From Phymatolithon calcareum (lineage: Eukaryota > Rhodophyta > Florideophyceae > Hapalidiales): 64,000 nt of DNA. This document shows, in pieces, positions 43,558 through 54,415 of this stretch. The stretch lies in NCBI GenBank assembly GCA_977006965.1, contig OZ345371.1, forward strand, positions 2,294,001 to 2,358,000, written 5' to 3'. How positions within the stretch are numbered: position 1 is the first letter of the stretch; each line of letters starts with the position of its first letter. The notes beneath the pieces were generated by a model. That model had not been told where the DNA came from and did not search any database. It saw only the letters and a program-made list of their open reading frames with translations. The translations under genes were made by a program, and so were the position numbers.

Positions 43558-44808
43558 GCGTTGTTGGGAAAGCCGGTTGCGTCAGAAATTCCACTGATGT
43601 GAGCTGCGTCTTGTTTCTTGGATGTGTGGCATGTGGGAGGTCATGTTATATACAGTTTTCTGCAAGGATGCAAAATCTGTAGTCGGTGATGAGAACACAC
43701 ACAACACTTAGATTTGGACTAGCCGACAGCACGGGGCTGGGGGTGTGGTGCATATACGATCACTTCAACATTCTTTCGAGTTCAGTGTTAATTTCCAGAA
43801 GGTGCAGGAAATGTTTGCACGTTCTGGAAAATAACTCAAACTGCCGACAGCATGGTGCCGAAGTGTGATTTCCTGCTTCTGGTTCTACCGTTAGTGTAGT
43901 TTTTCCTCTTGGTGTCAGAGTTTCTCAGTACCAGTGACGGGCAGCGGGGAGCTGGAGGTAAAAATTCTCTGATAGGAAGTTGTGGTCTCCACACGGCGAC
44001 GAATAAGTTACTCATTGTAGCCCTATTTTACAGCCTCTTTTCGATTTCCCCAACTCTACTGAACATAGCCCACGTCCACAAGCTGCACAATCATGATGAG
44101 GAGTGTCAGAAACATTTACTTAATTCCCGCTGACATTATTCCCTCATCAGCGAGTGCCTACCGTTCCTCTGCAGTGTTTCCTGAAACGCGGTGTTAGCTT
44201 TCCCAACGGGAGGCCCCTAAATTTTTCTAGCCCTAACTAACACTAGACCATGAGAAACCAAGTCCGGTGCAGAGAGAGCAAACACTGGAGCAAGTTTGTT
44301 TGGCGTCAAACAAGCTCCTTCAGCAGATGCATTGGTAACTTTTAAATAAAAAAACTATCTTTCTTCTTCAAACAAACTCCTGTGTCTGTCCAGTGATATG
44401 AGAAGGCACCAGAATAGAGTCTACAGTAGTATCGATGATACTCCAGTGTTAGCAGATTGCTTCCAAAAGGCAGTCCGCCTTGGCGCAACAGATCTTCGCT
44501 GCCCTGATTGGCATAACTGGAGTAAACATGAAGTCTGCAGAGACAGATATCATAAGGAGCTAAGAAACGAGTATGTGGGGCGCGACTGCATACACAGACA
44601 ACTGCTTAATCTGAGTTTCATGATCTGCCCTAAGCACCAGACACTGTTAGTAAGCAGGGCGTCTTCAATCACTAAGCTTCAAAGTCAGTCTCTTAGGATC
44701 GGATATAAGAAGCGGTTTCTGACTCGGAGCTCTTTGGGATTGGAAACAAGACACTAACAATCTCCTGCTCTACCGGCTTCTTGACGCAAACTGCTCACCC
44801 TGCACTTC
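43558..44808. other. Divergent intergenic region between the two Ser-rich paralogues
   Basis: 1.25 kb between head-to-head genes. Contains the retroposon at 44306-44381 and an ATG-started 119-codon frame at 44398-44757 without a recognisable product. Confidence 0.5.
44306..44381 (+). mobile_element. Family 1 retroposon, very short 5'-truncated copy with duplication
   Basis: Only 48 bp (44320-44367) of the family 3' end: CAGCAGATGCATTGGTAAC, TTTTAAATAAAA and a CTT-rich tail. Flanked by TCAAACAAGCTCCT (44306-44319) and TCAAACAAACTCCT (44368-44381), 13 of 14 bases equal. Confidence 0.85.
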
Positions 44809-47049
44809 ATGTCACCACCTCGCACCAGGGCGTTTGCCTTGGTTTCCCTCTGCTTCCTTCTCTGTGGAATGCCCTCGATTTCGCACGGAGCCCGGAACGT
44901 CAGATATATTGCGCCTGTCACCCTTGATTCAGACCAGTTATCTGACCAAGCTGTTCGAAAGGCACCCAAGTCAAATTCCTGGGATGTTCCGGAAATGGCT
45001 CGACTTAAACGACGTGAATTGAATCCTGTGAGTGTGCTCGCTTTCGAAACCGCTCCTGAAGTCCAACGTGCTCTCACAGATGGAGAGGACTCTTCCCTGT
45101 CTAGGAAGACACCAATTCCAATTATCTGGACCCTGCAATCTGTGTACCGACAAAGCGTGGAATCTTCAACTGCGTCCTCCACACCGTCTGCTTCTCTTTC
45201 CTCGCCATCTGCCGCGGCATCCATCACTTCTCTAGGAACGATGAGCCCATTGCCGAGCACAAGCGCGTACTTGGATGCAAATGGATCTCGCTTTGCAAGC
45301 GTATCACCCTCCGCTTTTGAATTATCCATTCCTCCATTTCCGAGCATGAGTGAAGTAATAGAAGCAGTGACCACATGGGCAACTCCAAGAACATCTAGCA
45401 CCTCCACCATAAGTGCTGTGGCGTCTCTTATTCCCTCTCTAACTGTATCTGCTTCCCACACCACATATCCTTCATCGACACCATCTGCTTCTGCGAGCGG
45501 ATCATCATCTGTGACGGCAATCCCGGATGTTTCCGAGTCCCCACCGGCTTCGTCTTCTATCAGAGCGACCCCGTCGTCATCACCATCCGCAAGTGCATCT
45601 AGTTCCCCTTCAGCGAGTCCATCGTCTTCAGGTTCCGAATCTGGCACCCCTTCTGCGTCCATTTCAGCGACGCCCGCGACGGCTGCATCAAATACAGTAA
45701 GCGCGACTGTTTCTGTCTTGATTTCTGCCTCTACAACCTCAAGCGTTTCACCATCAGTGTCAACAACTCCGTCTGCTTCAGCATCCGCTTCCGCATCCGG
45801 CAGCGTGTCGCCGACTGTGACTCCGACATCATCTTCGTCAACATCGGCTACAGCAAGCGCATCTTCTTCTGTCACTGCCAGTCCGTCGTCGTCACCAACA
45901 GCGTCTGCTTCTGCCAGTGGATCACCGTCTATGACGACAACCCCGTCTGGGTCCCCATCGCCCACGGCATCCATTTCCCTCACACCCACAACGTCGTCAT
46001 CACTATCTTCAAGTGTATCCAAATCACCTTCGCCCACTCCTACCACTTCTTCGTCACCGTCGGCAAGTTCATCCGCGTCCGCAACTTCCTCTCCATCATC
46101 GTCCGCATCTGTATCGAGCAGTGCATCCACATCGATCACAGCGACTCCCTCGTCGTCTGTGTCCGCTTCAGCAACCAAGTCTGCCTCAGTTTCGATGACA
46201 CCTTCAATATCTGAGTCCGTTTCGGCTTCGGAAACTTCAACTGCCTCGGTAACGGTGACTCCATCTTCGTCTGCCTCCGTCTCGCCATTGGTCACCGCCT
46301 CTGTGTCGACATCAACCACTTCGTCTTCGTCCATCATTGCCACCCCATCATCATCGGTTCTTGCATCTGCGTCGGCATCGTCTTCTGCATCGCCCATTGC
46401 TTCACTTTCGGCATCTTCAACTCCGTCTACTTCTTTGTCCACATCACCTTCAGGCAGTGTGTCACCGACTGTCACTCCGACTCCATCTTCGTCACCATCT
46501 GCTTCAGTATCGACATCTGTTTTGGCCACCGCATCTTCGTCTGTTACTGCCATTCCTTCGTCGTCCGCAACTGTATCTCCTTCATCATTAGCCAGTGCAT
46601 CACCTTCAGTTACGGTGACATCGTCTGTGACCGCGTCACCCACGGCTTCGTCGTCTGTCGCAGTGACCCCGTCGTCGTCGGTGTCCGCAAGTGTGTCACC
46701 ACTTTCTTCCGTCACACCGTCTACCTCTGTGTCTGTCTCTGTGTCGCCGTCTGCAAGTGCATCTGTATCTGCTGGAGCCAGTCCGTCGTCTTCGGCATCC
46801 GCCTCTGGCAGTGCATCAGTATCTGTTTCCGCCACGGCGTCATCTTCTGCCCCAGCTACCGTAAGCGCTTCTGCGTCTCCATCGGTCTCGGCTGCATCCT
46901 CTGTTTCAGCGACGCCATCTGCTTCTGCATCTGTCTCTGCCTCTACGTCGCCCAGCATCTCATCATCGGTGTCAACAAGTCCGACTGCTTCTGCGTCAGC
47001 TTCGGCTTCCGGTACTATCTCACCAACTGTGACTCTGACTCCAGTTTAG
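44809..47049 (+). CDS. Ser/Thr/Ala-rich secreted mucin-like protein, intact
   Basis: 746 residues from ATG 44809 to TAG 47047-47049. Residues 1-27 form a signal peptide (core FALVSLCFLLCG). Residues 28-110 are a non-repetitive head containing NPVSVLAFET and SVYRQSVESS. A short conserved block follows (LDANGSRFASVSPSAFEL). The remaining 580 or so residues are almost only Ser, Thr, Ala, Val and Pro in irregular SASASxS/TPSSS repeats, a likely heavily O-modified, extended chain for the cell wall or extracellular matrix (inference). No C-terminal anchor. The acidic frame on the opposite strand (44754-46958) arises from TCN/ACN codon bias and is not taken as a gene. Intact paralogue of the broken gene at 38.5-43.6 kb. 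Confidence 0.72.
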   Translation: MSPPRTRAFALVSLCFLLCGMPSISHGARNVRYIAPVTLDSDQLSDQAVRKAPKSNSWDVPEMARLKRRELNPVSVLAFETAPEVQRALTDGEDSSLSRKTPIPIIWTLQSVYRQSVESSTASSTPSASLSSPSAAASITSLGTMSPLPSTSAYLDANGSRFASVSPSAFELSIPPFPSMSEVIEAVTTWATPRTSSTSTISAVASLIPSLTVSASHTTYPSSTPSASASGSSSVTAIPDVSESPPASSSIRATPSSSPSASASSSPSASPSSSGSESGTPSASISATPATAASNTVSATVSVLISASTTSSVSPSVSTTPSASASASASGSVSPTVTPTSSSSTSATASASSSVTASPSSSPTASASASGSPSMTTTPSGSPSPTASISLTPTTSSSLSSSVSKSPSPTPTTSSSPSASSSASATSSPSSSASVSSSASTSITATPSSSVSASATKSASVSMTPSISESVSASETSTASVTVTPSSSASVSPLVTASVSTSTTSSSSIIATPSSSVLASASASSSASPIASLSASSTPSTSLSTSPSGSVSPTVTPTPSSSPSASVSTSVLATASSSVTAIPSSSATVSPSSLASASPSVTVTSSVTASPTASSSVAVTPSSSVSASVSPLSSVTPSTSVSVSVSPSASASVSAGASPSSSASASGSASVSVSATASSSAPATVSASASPSVSAASSVSATPSASASVSASTSPSISSSVSTSPTASASASASGTISPTVTLTPV

Positions 47050-48826
47050 TTTCCGCAAGATGTTACTTCTCGTCTTGTAGCAGTGCCATACAGTGCAACT
47101 GTGACAGTACGTTGCGTGGATCACCTAGATATTATTCTGATAAGTCAAGGAAATTCTCGTATTCCACTTACTCCTTAATCATAGTTTGCACTTTAGTAAG
47201 ATGGCGATTGGGCTTTCTTTCTAAAGGCTATTTTCTCCCACATGATACTTTCCACCTTAGTGAATAGAGTATCGCATAATGAAGACGAATAACGTAACCT
47301 TCCCCATATCGCTTCCGATCGTATATGTAGACGTTTGGCCAAATTTGCTTGCATAAGCAATTGCAAGCATATTTTCAATATCGATCAATTGATTTTTTGT
47401 TCGTTTGTGTCGACATAATTTATCGACAATAACGGACAGCTACAAATTACAAAAAGCTAGTCTTAGTATTAGTAGGAGCATGTGCTGCAGTACAGGTGTT
47501 AACATGAAATTGTAACGGTCGATCCAAAAAGGGCTGTGTGCTGCTCGTAAACGTCTACTGTACCAACTTGAAAAATTCTTTAACAGTAAGATTACACTAG
47601 TTATTATTCCACTGAGCTGCCATCTCTACGTCGAATTTTGTAGTCACCTAACACGGACACATCGGCCTCTCAGTTCATTCCTCCAGTAGTAGTGCCGGCA
47701 CATCATGAACACGATCTGTGATAACCTCTTTTGGCATTTGAAACTATAAAACATTCTACATATTTTAGCACTGAAGGATGACTAGGGCTTTGCTTGGATG
47801 AGAGTGGTAGTACTTATTATGGGTTTGCGATCATATATGTGGCTGCAGAGTGCTGATTAGTGCTGTCTACTGACTATCCAGGCCATTATTGAGGATCTGA
47901 TAACATTCAAGAAGAAACTGAAACGCCTTCAATGGTGTTGAGGGCACAATCGTGTCCTATCCTACACGCTCACCCGCACAAAAAATCGTATTTTTGCAAT
48001 CTTCACCACATGTTGATGCGGGCGGTTCTATTCACTGCTGGCCTTTCTGAAAACATGTGCATTCGACATGTGGAGCTCAAGTTGCTATTCTTGGTACCAG
48101 GAGAGTGAAGAACCTTCCATTCGTGAAAGTGATCAAAAATGTTTTGACATGCCCAAAGAACGAAAGCAACCTCGTCGGATAACGGCTGGTCAGAAATGAA
48201 GTCTGCGATTTTTGTCACTTATCTGGGAATTGGAATGAGTAGCAACTGGTATGGTCGTGATGGTGGAGTACTGCAATGACAGGAAGCCTTGAGGCTCTCC
48301 TGCTATACGAAGACGAGTACTTTGAGGGAATCTTGCCCTTCATTCATTTTGCCATTTCCCCTAATGGGGCTAGCAGCGATTCGGGGCCCCAAGTTCTTCC
48401 ATTCTAAGAATCGTGCCTTTATATACGTAAGATTGTGGGTCTTCAAAACACATCATGAAGCATTTCAATATGAAGCATTCTTCACTTCATGAGAGTAGAC
48501 AGAGAGTGCAATATGGATGAAGACGCTATTCTTCCAACCTGCAAGTTATTCCACAACTTTATCACTTGCAGACTTCCATAGCTTCTAATTACTCAAGAAG
48601 AGTACTTTGTAATCGACAATCAGGACTGTCCCCTTCATGCACATCATTCCTAGTCTGATCGAAAATTTATCAAACTGTACGACGACATCCCAGGCTCGCC
48701 TTCAGGTTCCGACAGCTACCATACGTTCCGTCACAAGCACGGCCGCAGTTGCCTCTGATATACTCAGTGATGAACTCATTACCTTCACTGCACTTGCTGG
48801 CACAGCTGGTCTCAACGGTTCGGGCA
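47050..48826. other. Intergenic region between convergent Ser-rich genes
   Basis: AT-rich, with no recognisable gene. It separates the 3' ends of the plus-strand gene (47049) and the minus-strand gene (48827). Weak inverted repeats only, for example TGCTTGCA/TGCAAGCA near 47349-47372. Confidence 0.45.
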
Positions 48827-51586
48827 CTACACTCTTGGCAGAGCTCTCACACTCGCCATAGGTGTGATACTGGTCGAGACACTAGCCTGCGAAGTTGACG
48901 TAGGAGTAGCCGACAGTCGCACCACCGAACTCACGCTTGGTGCCAAAGTCGCACGGGTGGACGCGCTTGCGGAGGGAATATCAGAAGATGTGGGAGATGG
49001 GCTCACAGCGTTGCTCGCACTTTGTGATGCAGACGGGCTCGACGATGCCGTTTGCGTGGCAGATTCCGACGCTGTTGGCGTGACACTGACGCTTATCGTA
49101 GGCGATGCGCTGGCTTCAGCAGATTCGGTCATACTCTGAGAGGGACTCACCGTTGTGTTTGCACTCGACGATGCCGCATGCGTAGGCGATGTAGATGCTA
49201 GCGGGGAATTCGACGCTCTTGACAAAGACCTCACGCTCGCCATGGGTGTCACGCTAGCTGAAGCTCCCGCTTGGGAAGACTGGGGCGAGCTCGATATAGG
49301 AGTTACGGATGCACCGGCACCTGATAAAACGGGGCTCGGCGACAGAGTGGCTTGAAGTGACTTTGATGTGCTTGCGGTCGCGCTCACGCTGCTTCCAATA
49401 CTTGCACCGGATGACACGCTAGCCACTGAAGATTCCAACATGCTTACTGAAGGACTTGCCGTTGTGCCTGCAATGACTGATACCATCAAGCTCGATGAAG
49501 CAGTTACTGGAGGCGAGGTTGCGCCTCTCGATACAGCACTTACGCTAAGTGCAGGAGTTGCGCCGATCGATGCACTTGTCGCAGATACATTTGACGGGAT
49601 CGGCGATGAGACCATGGTCGTACCTGCACTTGTCGATGCCATAGCACTCACCGATGCAGCGACCGCAGAAGATCCTGATGGCGTAGCCGCTGTGCCAGAA
49701 AACGTCGGGGCCGTAGCAGAATCAGAGCTACTTTGCGATGGACCCGCCGGAGCGCCCGCACTTGACGAAGGGACGGGGGTTAGCGCTACAGTTGCGCTGT
49801 GTGTTTCGGACGCTCTTGGCAGGGTACTCACGCCCGGTGCAGACGCCACGCTCGCACCCACTGCGGTCGAAACGGCTGTTGGACTCGATGCGCCCCCTGT
49901 GCTCGGTGAGGCTCCTGCAGTCACCGATGCTGCGACTGCCGGTGTTTCCGAAGCTCTTGCCACCTCGCTCAAGCTCGCGACCGGGGATGCAACCGCGCTC
50001 GGCGAAGCACCGGACGTTGCACCCGCACTTGACGAAATCGCTATTGCAAATGATCCCGACGCAGCTGATGTCGCACTCACACTTGCTGATGCACCTGCTG
50101 CAGACGAAACACTAGAGAGAGGAGATGTCAAAATGCTCTGCGTGGGAAACGTCATTGCTGGTGCACTTGCAGCTACTGCATCGGCAAGCTCTGCAGTAGC
50201 TTGAGGCGAATCCAGCGCTCGCAACACTGAGCTTGCGCTCGCCATGGGTGTCACGCTGGACGTCGTGTTCGTCTGAGCTGTCTTCGACACACTAGGCGTG
50301 GCCGTCATCGTTCCGAAGGCGCTAGTTGAAGGCGACATGGAAAGTGCGACTGATGTCGTGGGTTCGAAAGTCGAGCTCACGCTCGGCGTGGACGCTCCAG
50401 CGGAGGACGCACTGGCCATTGCAAGTGCCGGCACGGTTGACAAAGGACTCGCCATTGCGTCTGCAGTTGCTGATGCCGCCGTGCTCGACAGCGCAGTGGC
50501 CTCCGATGAGCCTGTCGCTCTGCCCGCGGCACTGACGCTTGCTGCAGATGTGGCGTGCGCGGACGAGGTTGGCGATGTACTGCTGCTTCCGGCAGCACTT
50601 GAAGACGCAACCGGGCTCAACGACGCAGGGACAGTAGTGAACGCAGACGCTGTCGCAAAAGGGGTGACCGTTGGCGTAGACGTAGTGCCCAGCGAGGCGG
50701 TGAGTATAGCCGATGCAGAAACAGCAGAAGAGGCACTCACCATTGTACCCAGACTCGACAATGCATCCATGGTCAACAACGGCGCGGCCGCAGATGACGC
50801 AATGCGCAGCGCAGAAGTTCCGGCCGGCAAACCGGAAAGCATATAATCTGCACTCGGCGATTCGCTCGACGTCGGGGGAGCACTATAGGAGGACACTGCG
50901 GTGGGCAATGGCGTTGGCGATGTTCTTGATACCGCACTGACAGTTGGAACGGGGGACACTACCGGCAGGCTGTGCGCCACAGTGGAAGTTGCACTAACAC
51001 TAATACCGGCAGCGGAGGCAGATGAGGTGGCGGATGATGACATACCTGGATGAAGTGTGGCGGTCAAGGAGGAAGTTTGCGTGGCAACAACGGTGGACGA
51101 AGGGTGCGCGGACAATGCCACAACAATGCCGCTCGGCGACACAGAGGTGAAAATCCACGCGGCGCGGCTCGCGGTCGGAAGCGGCGTGACGTGCACGGCT
51201 GAAACAGTCGGGCTTGATGCGCCGCCTGCGACGCTGTGTGTCGGGAGGGGTGGCACGGACGTCGCGTTCGCGACGATGCGCGCGATGGAGTGGAGAGAAG
51301 AGCGTGTGTGCGGTGTGGGTGTGCGAGTGGGATTGTGACTGGCGTTTGCACTCGGCAGGAGGGAAGAAACGCTGACCGGCGTGTGCGCGGTGCGCACGGA
51401 GATCATGAAGTTCCCCCGATGACGTTGCAGGAAATGCGATTGTATATCAGTGTCTAAACCTGGGCGGTTGAGATAGGCAATGGAGAAACGGCGACGCAGG
51501 ATGTGAAAGCGGGAAAAGTCTTGCAGCACGGACGCGGAGATGCAGAGTGCGATCAACAGGGCCAACTTCAACAATAGCGACGCCAT
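48827..51586 (-). CDS. Ser/Ala/Thr-rich secreted protein, divergent member
   Basis: 919 residues from ATG 51586; the frame extends to a GTG at 51604, but the ATG starts a clean signal peptide (MASLLLKLALLIALCISASV). A short non-repetitive head (residues 20-80, including RGNFMISVRTAHTPVSV) is followed by more than 800 residues of Ala/Ser/Thr/Val/Pro-rich repeats, alanine-richer than in the two genes before it, with recurring TPMASVRAL/TPMASASSV units. The stop at 48827-48829 follows directly on repeats. No anchor seen. The head does not match the other two proteins, so the relation may be compositional only. Confidence 0.68.
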   Translation of the reverse strand: MASLLLKLALLIALCISASVLQDFSRFHILRRRFSIAYLNRPGLDTDIQSHFLQRHRGNFMISVRTAHTPVSVSSLLPSANASHNPTRTPTPHTRSSLHSIARIVANATSVPPLPTHSVAGGASSPTVSAVHVTPLPTASRAAWIFTSVSPSGIVVALSAHPSSTVVATQTSSLTATLHPGMSSSATSSASAAGISVSATSTVAHSLPVVSPVPTVSAVSRTSPTPLPTAVSSYSAPPTSSESPSADYMLSGLPAGTSALRIASSAAAPLLTMDALSSLGTMVSASSAVSASAILTASLGTTSTPTVTPFATASAFTTVPASLSPVASSSAAGSSSTSPTSSAHATSAASVSAAGRATGSSEATALSSTAASATADAMASPLSTVPALAMASASSAGASTPSVSSTFEPTTSVALSMSPSTSAFGTMTATPSVSKTAQTNTTSSVTPMASASSVLRALDSPQATAELADAVAASAPAMTFPTQSILTSPLSSVSSAAGASASVSATSAASGSFAIAISSSAGATSGASPSAVASPVASLSEVARASETPAVAASVTAGASPSTGGASSPTAVSTAVGASVASAPGVSTLPRASETHSATVALTPVPSSSAGAPAGPSQSSSDSATAPTFSGTAATPSGSSAVAASVSAMASTSAGTTMVSSPIPSNVSATSASIGATPALSVSAVSRGATSPPVTASSSLMVSVIAGTTASPSVSMLESSVASVSSGASIGSSVSATASTSKSLQATLSPSPVLSGAGASVTPISSSPQSSQAGASASVTPMASVRSLSRASNSPLASTSPTHAASSSANTTVSPSQSMTESAEASASPTISVSVTPTASESATQTASSSPSASQSASNAVSPSPTSSDIPSASASTRATLAPSVSSVVRLSATPTSTSQASVSTSITPMASVRALPRV

Positions 51587-53976
51587 CAGGGAGGAATGTT
51601 TCACGCGGGGATGCGCAGATTTGGGATTTCCTCGTTGTAGAGATGAATGGGCACGGATGATGGCAGTACTGGTTGAGTTTGCTGCTGGTTTGCGTCCGCG
51701 ATCGGGGGTTTATGTCCTGCGACGGGGGGACGGTTGTCACGAACGACTGTCCGCGGAGGGCGCAGCGCAACGGTTGCGGTGGAAATACGGAGGCAGGGAG
51801 GCGGCACGGGGCATTGAGAAAGTGTTCATCGTACGGTTGCACGGCGGAAATATGCAGAGGCAGGGCATTGAGACGGCAGGGGCACGGAGAAGTGTTCATC
51901 GTTATGCAAAGTGCACAGGCGATGGAGAATGGGTCGTTTTAGGACGTGGATTGACGGTCAAAGTGAGGAAAGCAGCGCGTGATGGCGCGCACTTGACAAA
52001 CAAGCGTGCGGAATGTGAACGGGTCGTGGTGCAAATACGCAGAGACGGGGCACGGTCGACGGCACACACACACACACGATGTGCGGACAAATATTCAACA
52101 GGAGAGTGTGCCGCAATTTTTGCGATGTCGGTAGCCGGCTTCAGGCCTGCCGTGTACGCAATTCATTCGATCGATCGATCGATCTCATTCAAAGACGATG
52201 AAGGCAACGAGCAGACAGTGTGCAACGGTACAAGCAATTCACGTGGAATTTTTGCAGATGATTCGTGCAGAGCGTCGTGGGTGTTTGTGATGAAACAAGA
52301 GAAGATAACATGGGAAGCGAAGGGAACGTTACTCAATTGACGCAGTCACATGCCGACAGTTGTCTGTTGGTATTCGTTGAAACTGAGGACGGGGTAGATC
52401 AAGAACGATGATCGCAATACAATTGCATTGCAGTGAAGGACGGACACTGTCGGTCGGTCGGTCGGTCGGTCGGTCGGTCGGTCGGTCGGTCGGTCGGTCG
52501 GTCGGTCGGTCGGTCAGCTCCCACGGAGGCCGTTCAGGGCGCCAAGACTAACGGAAGTGTTGCGATGCCACAAGCAGCATCGCGCAGATTTCTCACATCC
52601 ATCGTGGCGGGGACTGTCGGTAGGATGATGAGGGCAAGCACTGCTTCGTGCGCCAACAAACACACATTGTGTCAATCGTCGGTATCATATACTGTACCGA
52701 AGGAACGAACAATATGCCACGTGTTCGACCTACATAAGAATTACACACTACTGTACTCTGCCCCTGTCCTCACCCCAGACTACTGTAGCTACAGTAGTCA
52801 CGGAATGATTGCCGATAGCCGAATTTGCAATCTCTACGAGCGCGTAGGTCGAGATGCGTGCGGGACGCAGGGCTGTCGACGTCCGCGCATATGATACATG
52901 GGGAAGCTCTCAAATCTGATGATGCCTCTCTATCCAGAGGGCATGCGTGCCTGTACGAAAAGTGCACAGGATCGATGAAAAGTTGCAACACAAAACACTA
53001 CTGTACAGTAAGTGAAGTGGACATGTTCTGCAAGCGATGCATTTCTGTGCTTCTAAATGAGTACTGTACGAGCATAGGCAGTGATTTCTGAAGGAAACTG
53101 CCGCGGAGCGACGGGCTGCACATGACGTGCTCCAGCTGAGAGTGGTGATTGAGAGATCTAATTTACAATTCCCCAACTCAGGCGGTTTACTGTAGAAAAA
53201 CATGAAGAATGTTCGTCCTATGCCGCTTCGCACTACTGTATTAATTGCTCCCGGTCACCATCCGTTTGATCCCTTGTGTTCCGTCGCACTGGCAGCGTCG
53301 TGCAAATGGCACATAAGTGAGCAAGCATGCTGGCGGCCTATTGCCCTCCAATTCCCACCTCGTCTATGATACGCGTCACATACTGTAGTTTCTACGGTGC
53401 CTGCCTTCCTCGCTTCGTCGCCGCTTCTTTTCCACTCAACGGCACAGTACTGCAGCAAACTCTTCCGCACCAGTCGCCACATTTTCATCGTCTCTGCGTT
53501 GCGCCAATCTGTCGACTCCCGCGTTGCCCTTCACGATCCATTTGGCGGAGCGTCATTGGCCGAAACCTTCAATCTGTATTTTTCATCACGAATACGGATA
53601 CTGTATCACCATTTGTGTCACAGTGTGTGGTCGACCGATCCGCCGCCCTGATCTGCCAACAGTCAACGGGAGGCGGAACGCAGCCAATTGGCAGACGATC
53701 TTTGCAATCTCACGCTCGAGATGCATGGACGACAAATTTAAAACTCTGCGGACGCTGTGCGCGTGCACTGTCGACGTTGCCGATCGCTGTGGGGCGACGA
53801 CGTCACATCTTGCGGTCGGCTGGATGGGGAGGAATGGGGCGGTCGCCATGATTTGATGCAACTTGCATCTCGGGCACTATTTAAACCTTCGTACCCCGAC
53901 AAGGGAAAATAATAATCCATCTATCGAGAAGAAGAAGCGACAACATCATCCTTGCTACCAACCAAAGAACCATACA
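51587..53976. promoter_or_regulatory. Upstream region of the high-light-inducible gene, with microsatellite and TACTGTA cluster
   Basis: Contains a tandem imperfect repeat with GAAGTGTTCATCGT (near 51820-51905), a short (AC)n and (ATCG)n, the (CGGT)n tract at 52450-52515, and eleven TACTGTA/TACAGTA heptamers between 52690 and 53605. A 22-bp perfect palindrome (GACTACTGTAG and its complement) lies at 52778-52799. TATTTAAA at 53878-53885, 92 bp before the ATG, is a plausible TATA element for the next gene. Confidence 0.55.
52450..52515. repeat. (CGGT)n microsatellite
   Basis: About sixteen uninterrupted CGGT units. Confidence 0.98.
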
Positions 53977-54282
53977 ATGGCCTTCGTTTCCGCCCTCCCC
54001 GTCATCGGCAGCGCCCGCCCGGTCTCCATCTCCGCAACCTCCTTCTCACCGAAGCGTGTCGCCCGCGCCCCGGCGCGCCGCGCCACCGTCGTCGCGTCGG
54101 CGAACGAAGACAAGCGCATCCCGCAGGGGTTCACCTTCTTCTCGGAGACGCTGAACGGACGTGCCGCCATGCTTGGCTTCACCCTCGCGCTCGTCACGGA
54201 GGCCATCACCGGAAAGGGGATTGTCGGTCAAGTTGCCAGCGTTTTTGACGTTGTCAAAGATGCTTCCGCTCTCATCCATTAG
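53977..54282 (+). CDS. Plastid-targeted high-light-inducible / one-helix chlorophyll-binding protein
   Basis: 101 residues from ATG 53977; upstream frame extension starts with TTG and is discarded. Residues 1-42 form a basic, Ser/Ala-rich transit peptide without acidic residues (for example VARAPARRATVVASA at the end). The mature part has the chlorophyll-binding helix motif ETLNGRAAMLGF (residues 57-68) within one transmembrane helix (about 61-78), as in HLIP/OHP/SEP proteins of the LHC superfamily. These proteins sit in thylakoids and protect or help assemble photosystems under light stress. The red-algal nuclear forms descend from cyanobacterial Hlips. Frame intact, no intron. AATAAA at 54410-54415 is a likely polyadenylation signal. 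Confidence 0.93.
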   Translation: MAFVSALPVIGSARPVSISATSFSPKRVARAPARRATVVASANEDKRIPQGFTFFSETLNGRAAMLGFTLALVTEAITGKGIVGQVASVFDVVKDASALIH

Positions 54283-54409
54283 GTCCGCAAAGTGGGAGGA
54301 GAATATCTAGACCGCCCTTGTTGCACATACTTGCGGTGGTGAGAGTGAGGGCGTGCGTGTACGGGCGGAAGATGTGCGAAAAGTAGAGTAGAAGTTATGC
54401 GCATGTTGT

Positions 54410-54415
54410 AATAAA
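54410..54415 (+). terminator. Polyadenylation signal of the HLIP gene
   Basis: AATAAA 128 bp after the stop codon, in the sense strand. Confidence 0.5.

Noticed and set aside
44754-46958. Minus-strand 734-codon acidic frame with DADGV-like repeats, resembling calcium-binding repeats
   Set aside because: Antisense of TCN/ACN-rich Ser/Thr codons gives Asp/Glu/Val automatically. The sense strand has an ATG, a signal peptide and a head shared with a paralogue.
49368-50204. Plus-strand 278-codon Ala/Asp-rich frame
   Set aside because: Antisense shadow of the Ser/Ala-rich gene at 48827-51586.
51540-52340. ATG-started 266-codon plus-strand frame
   Set aside because: It overlaps the start of the Ser/Ala-rich gene, runs through a tandem imperfect repeat, (AC)n and (ATCG)n tracts, and shows no domain.
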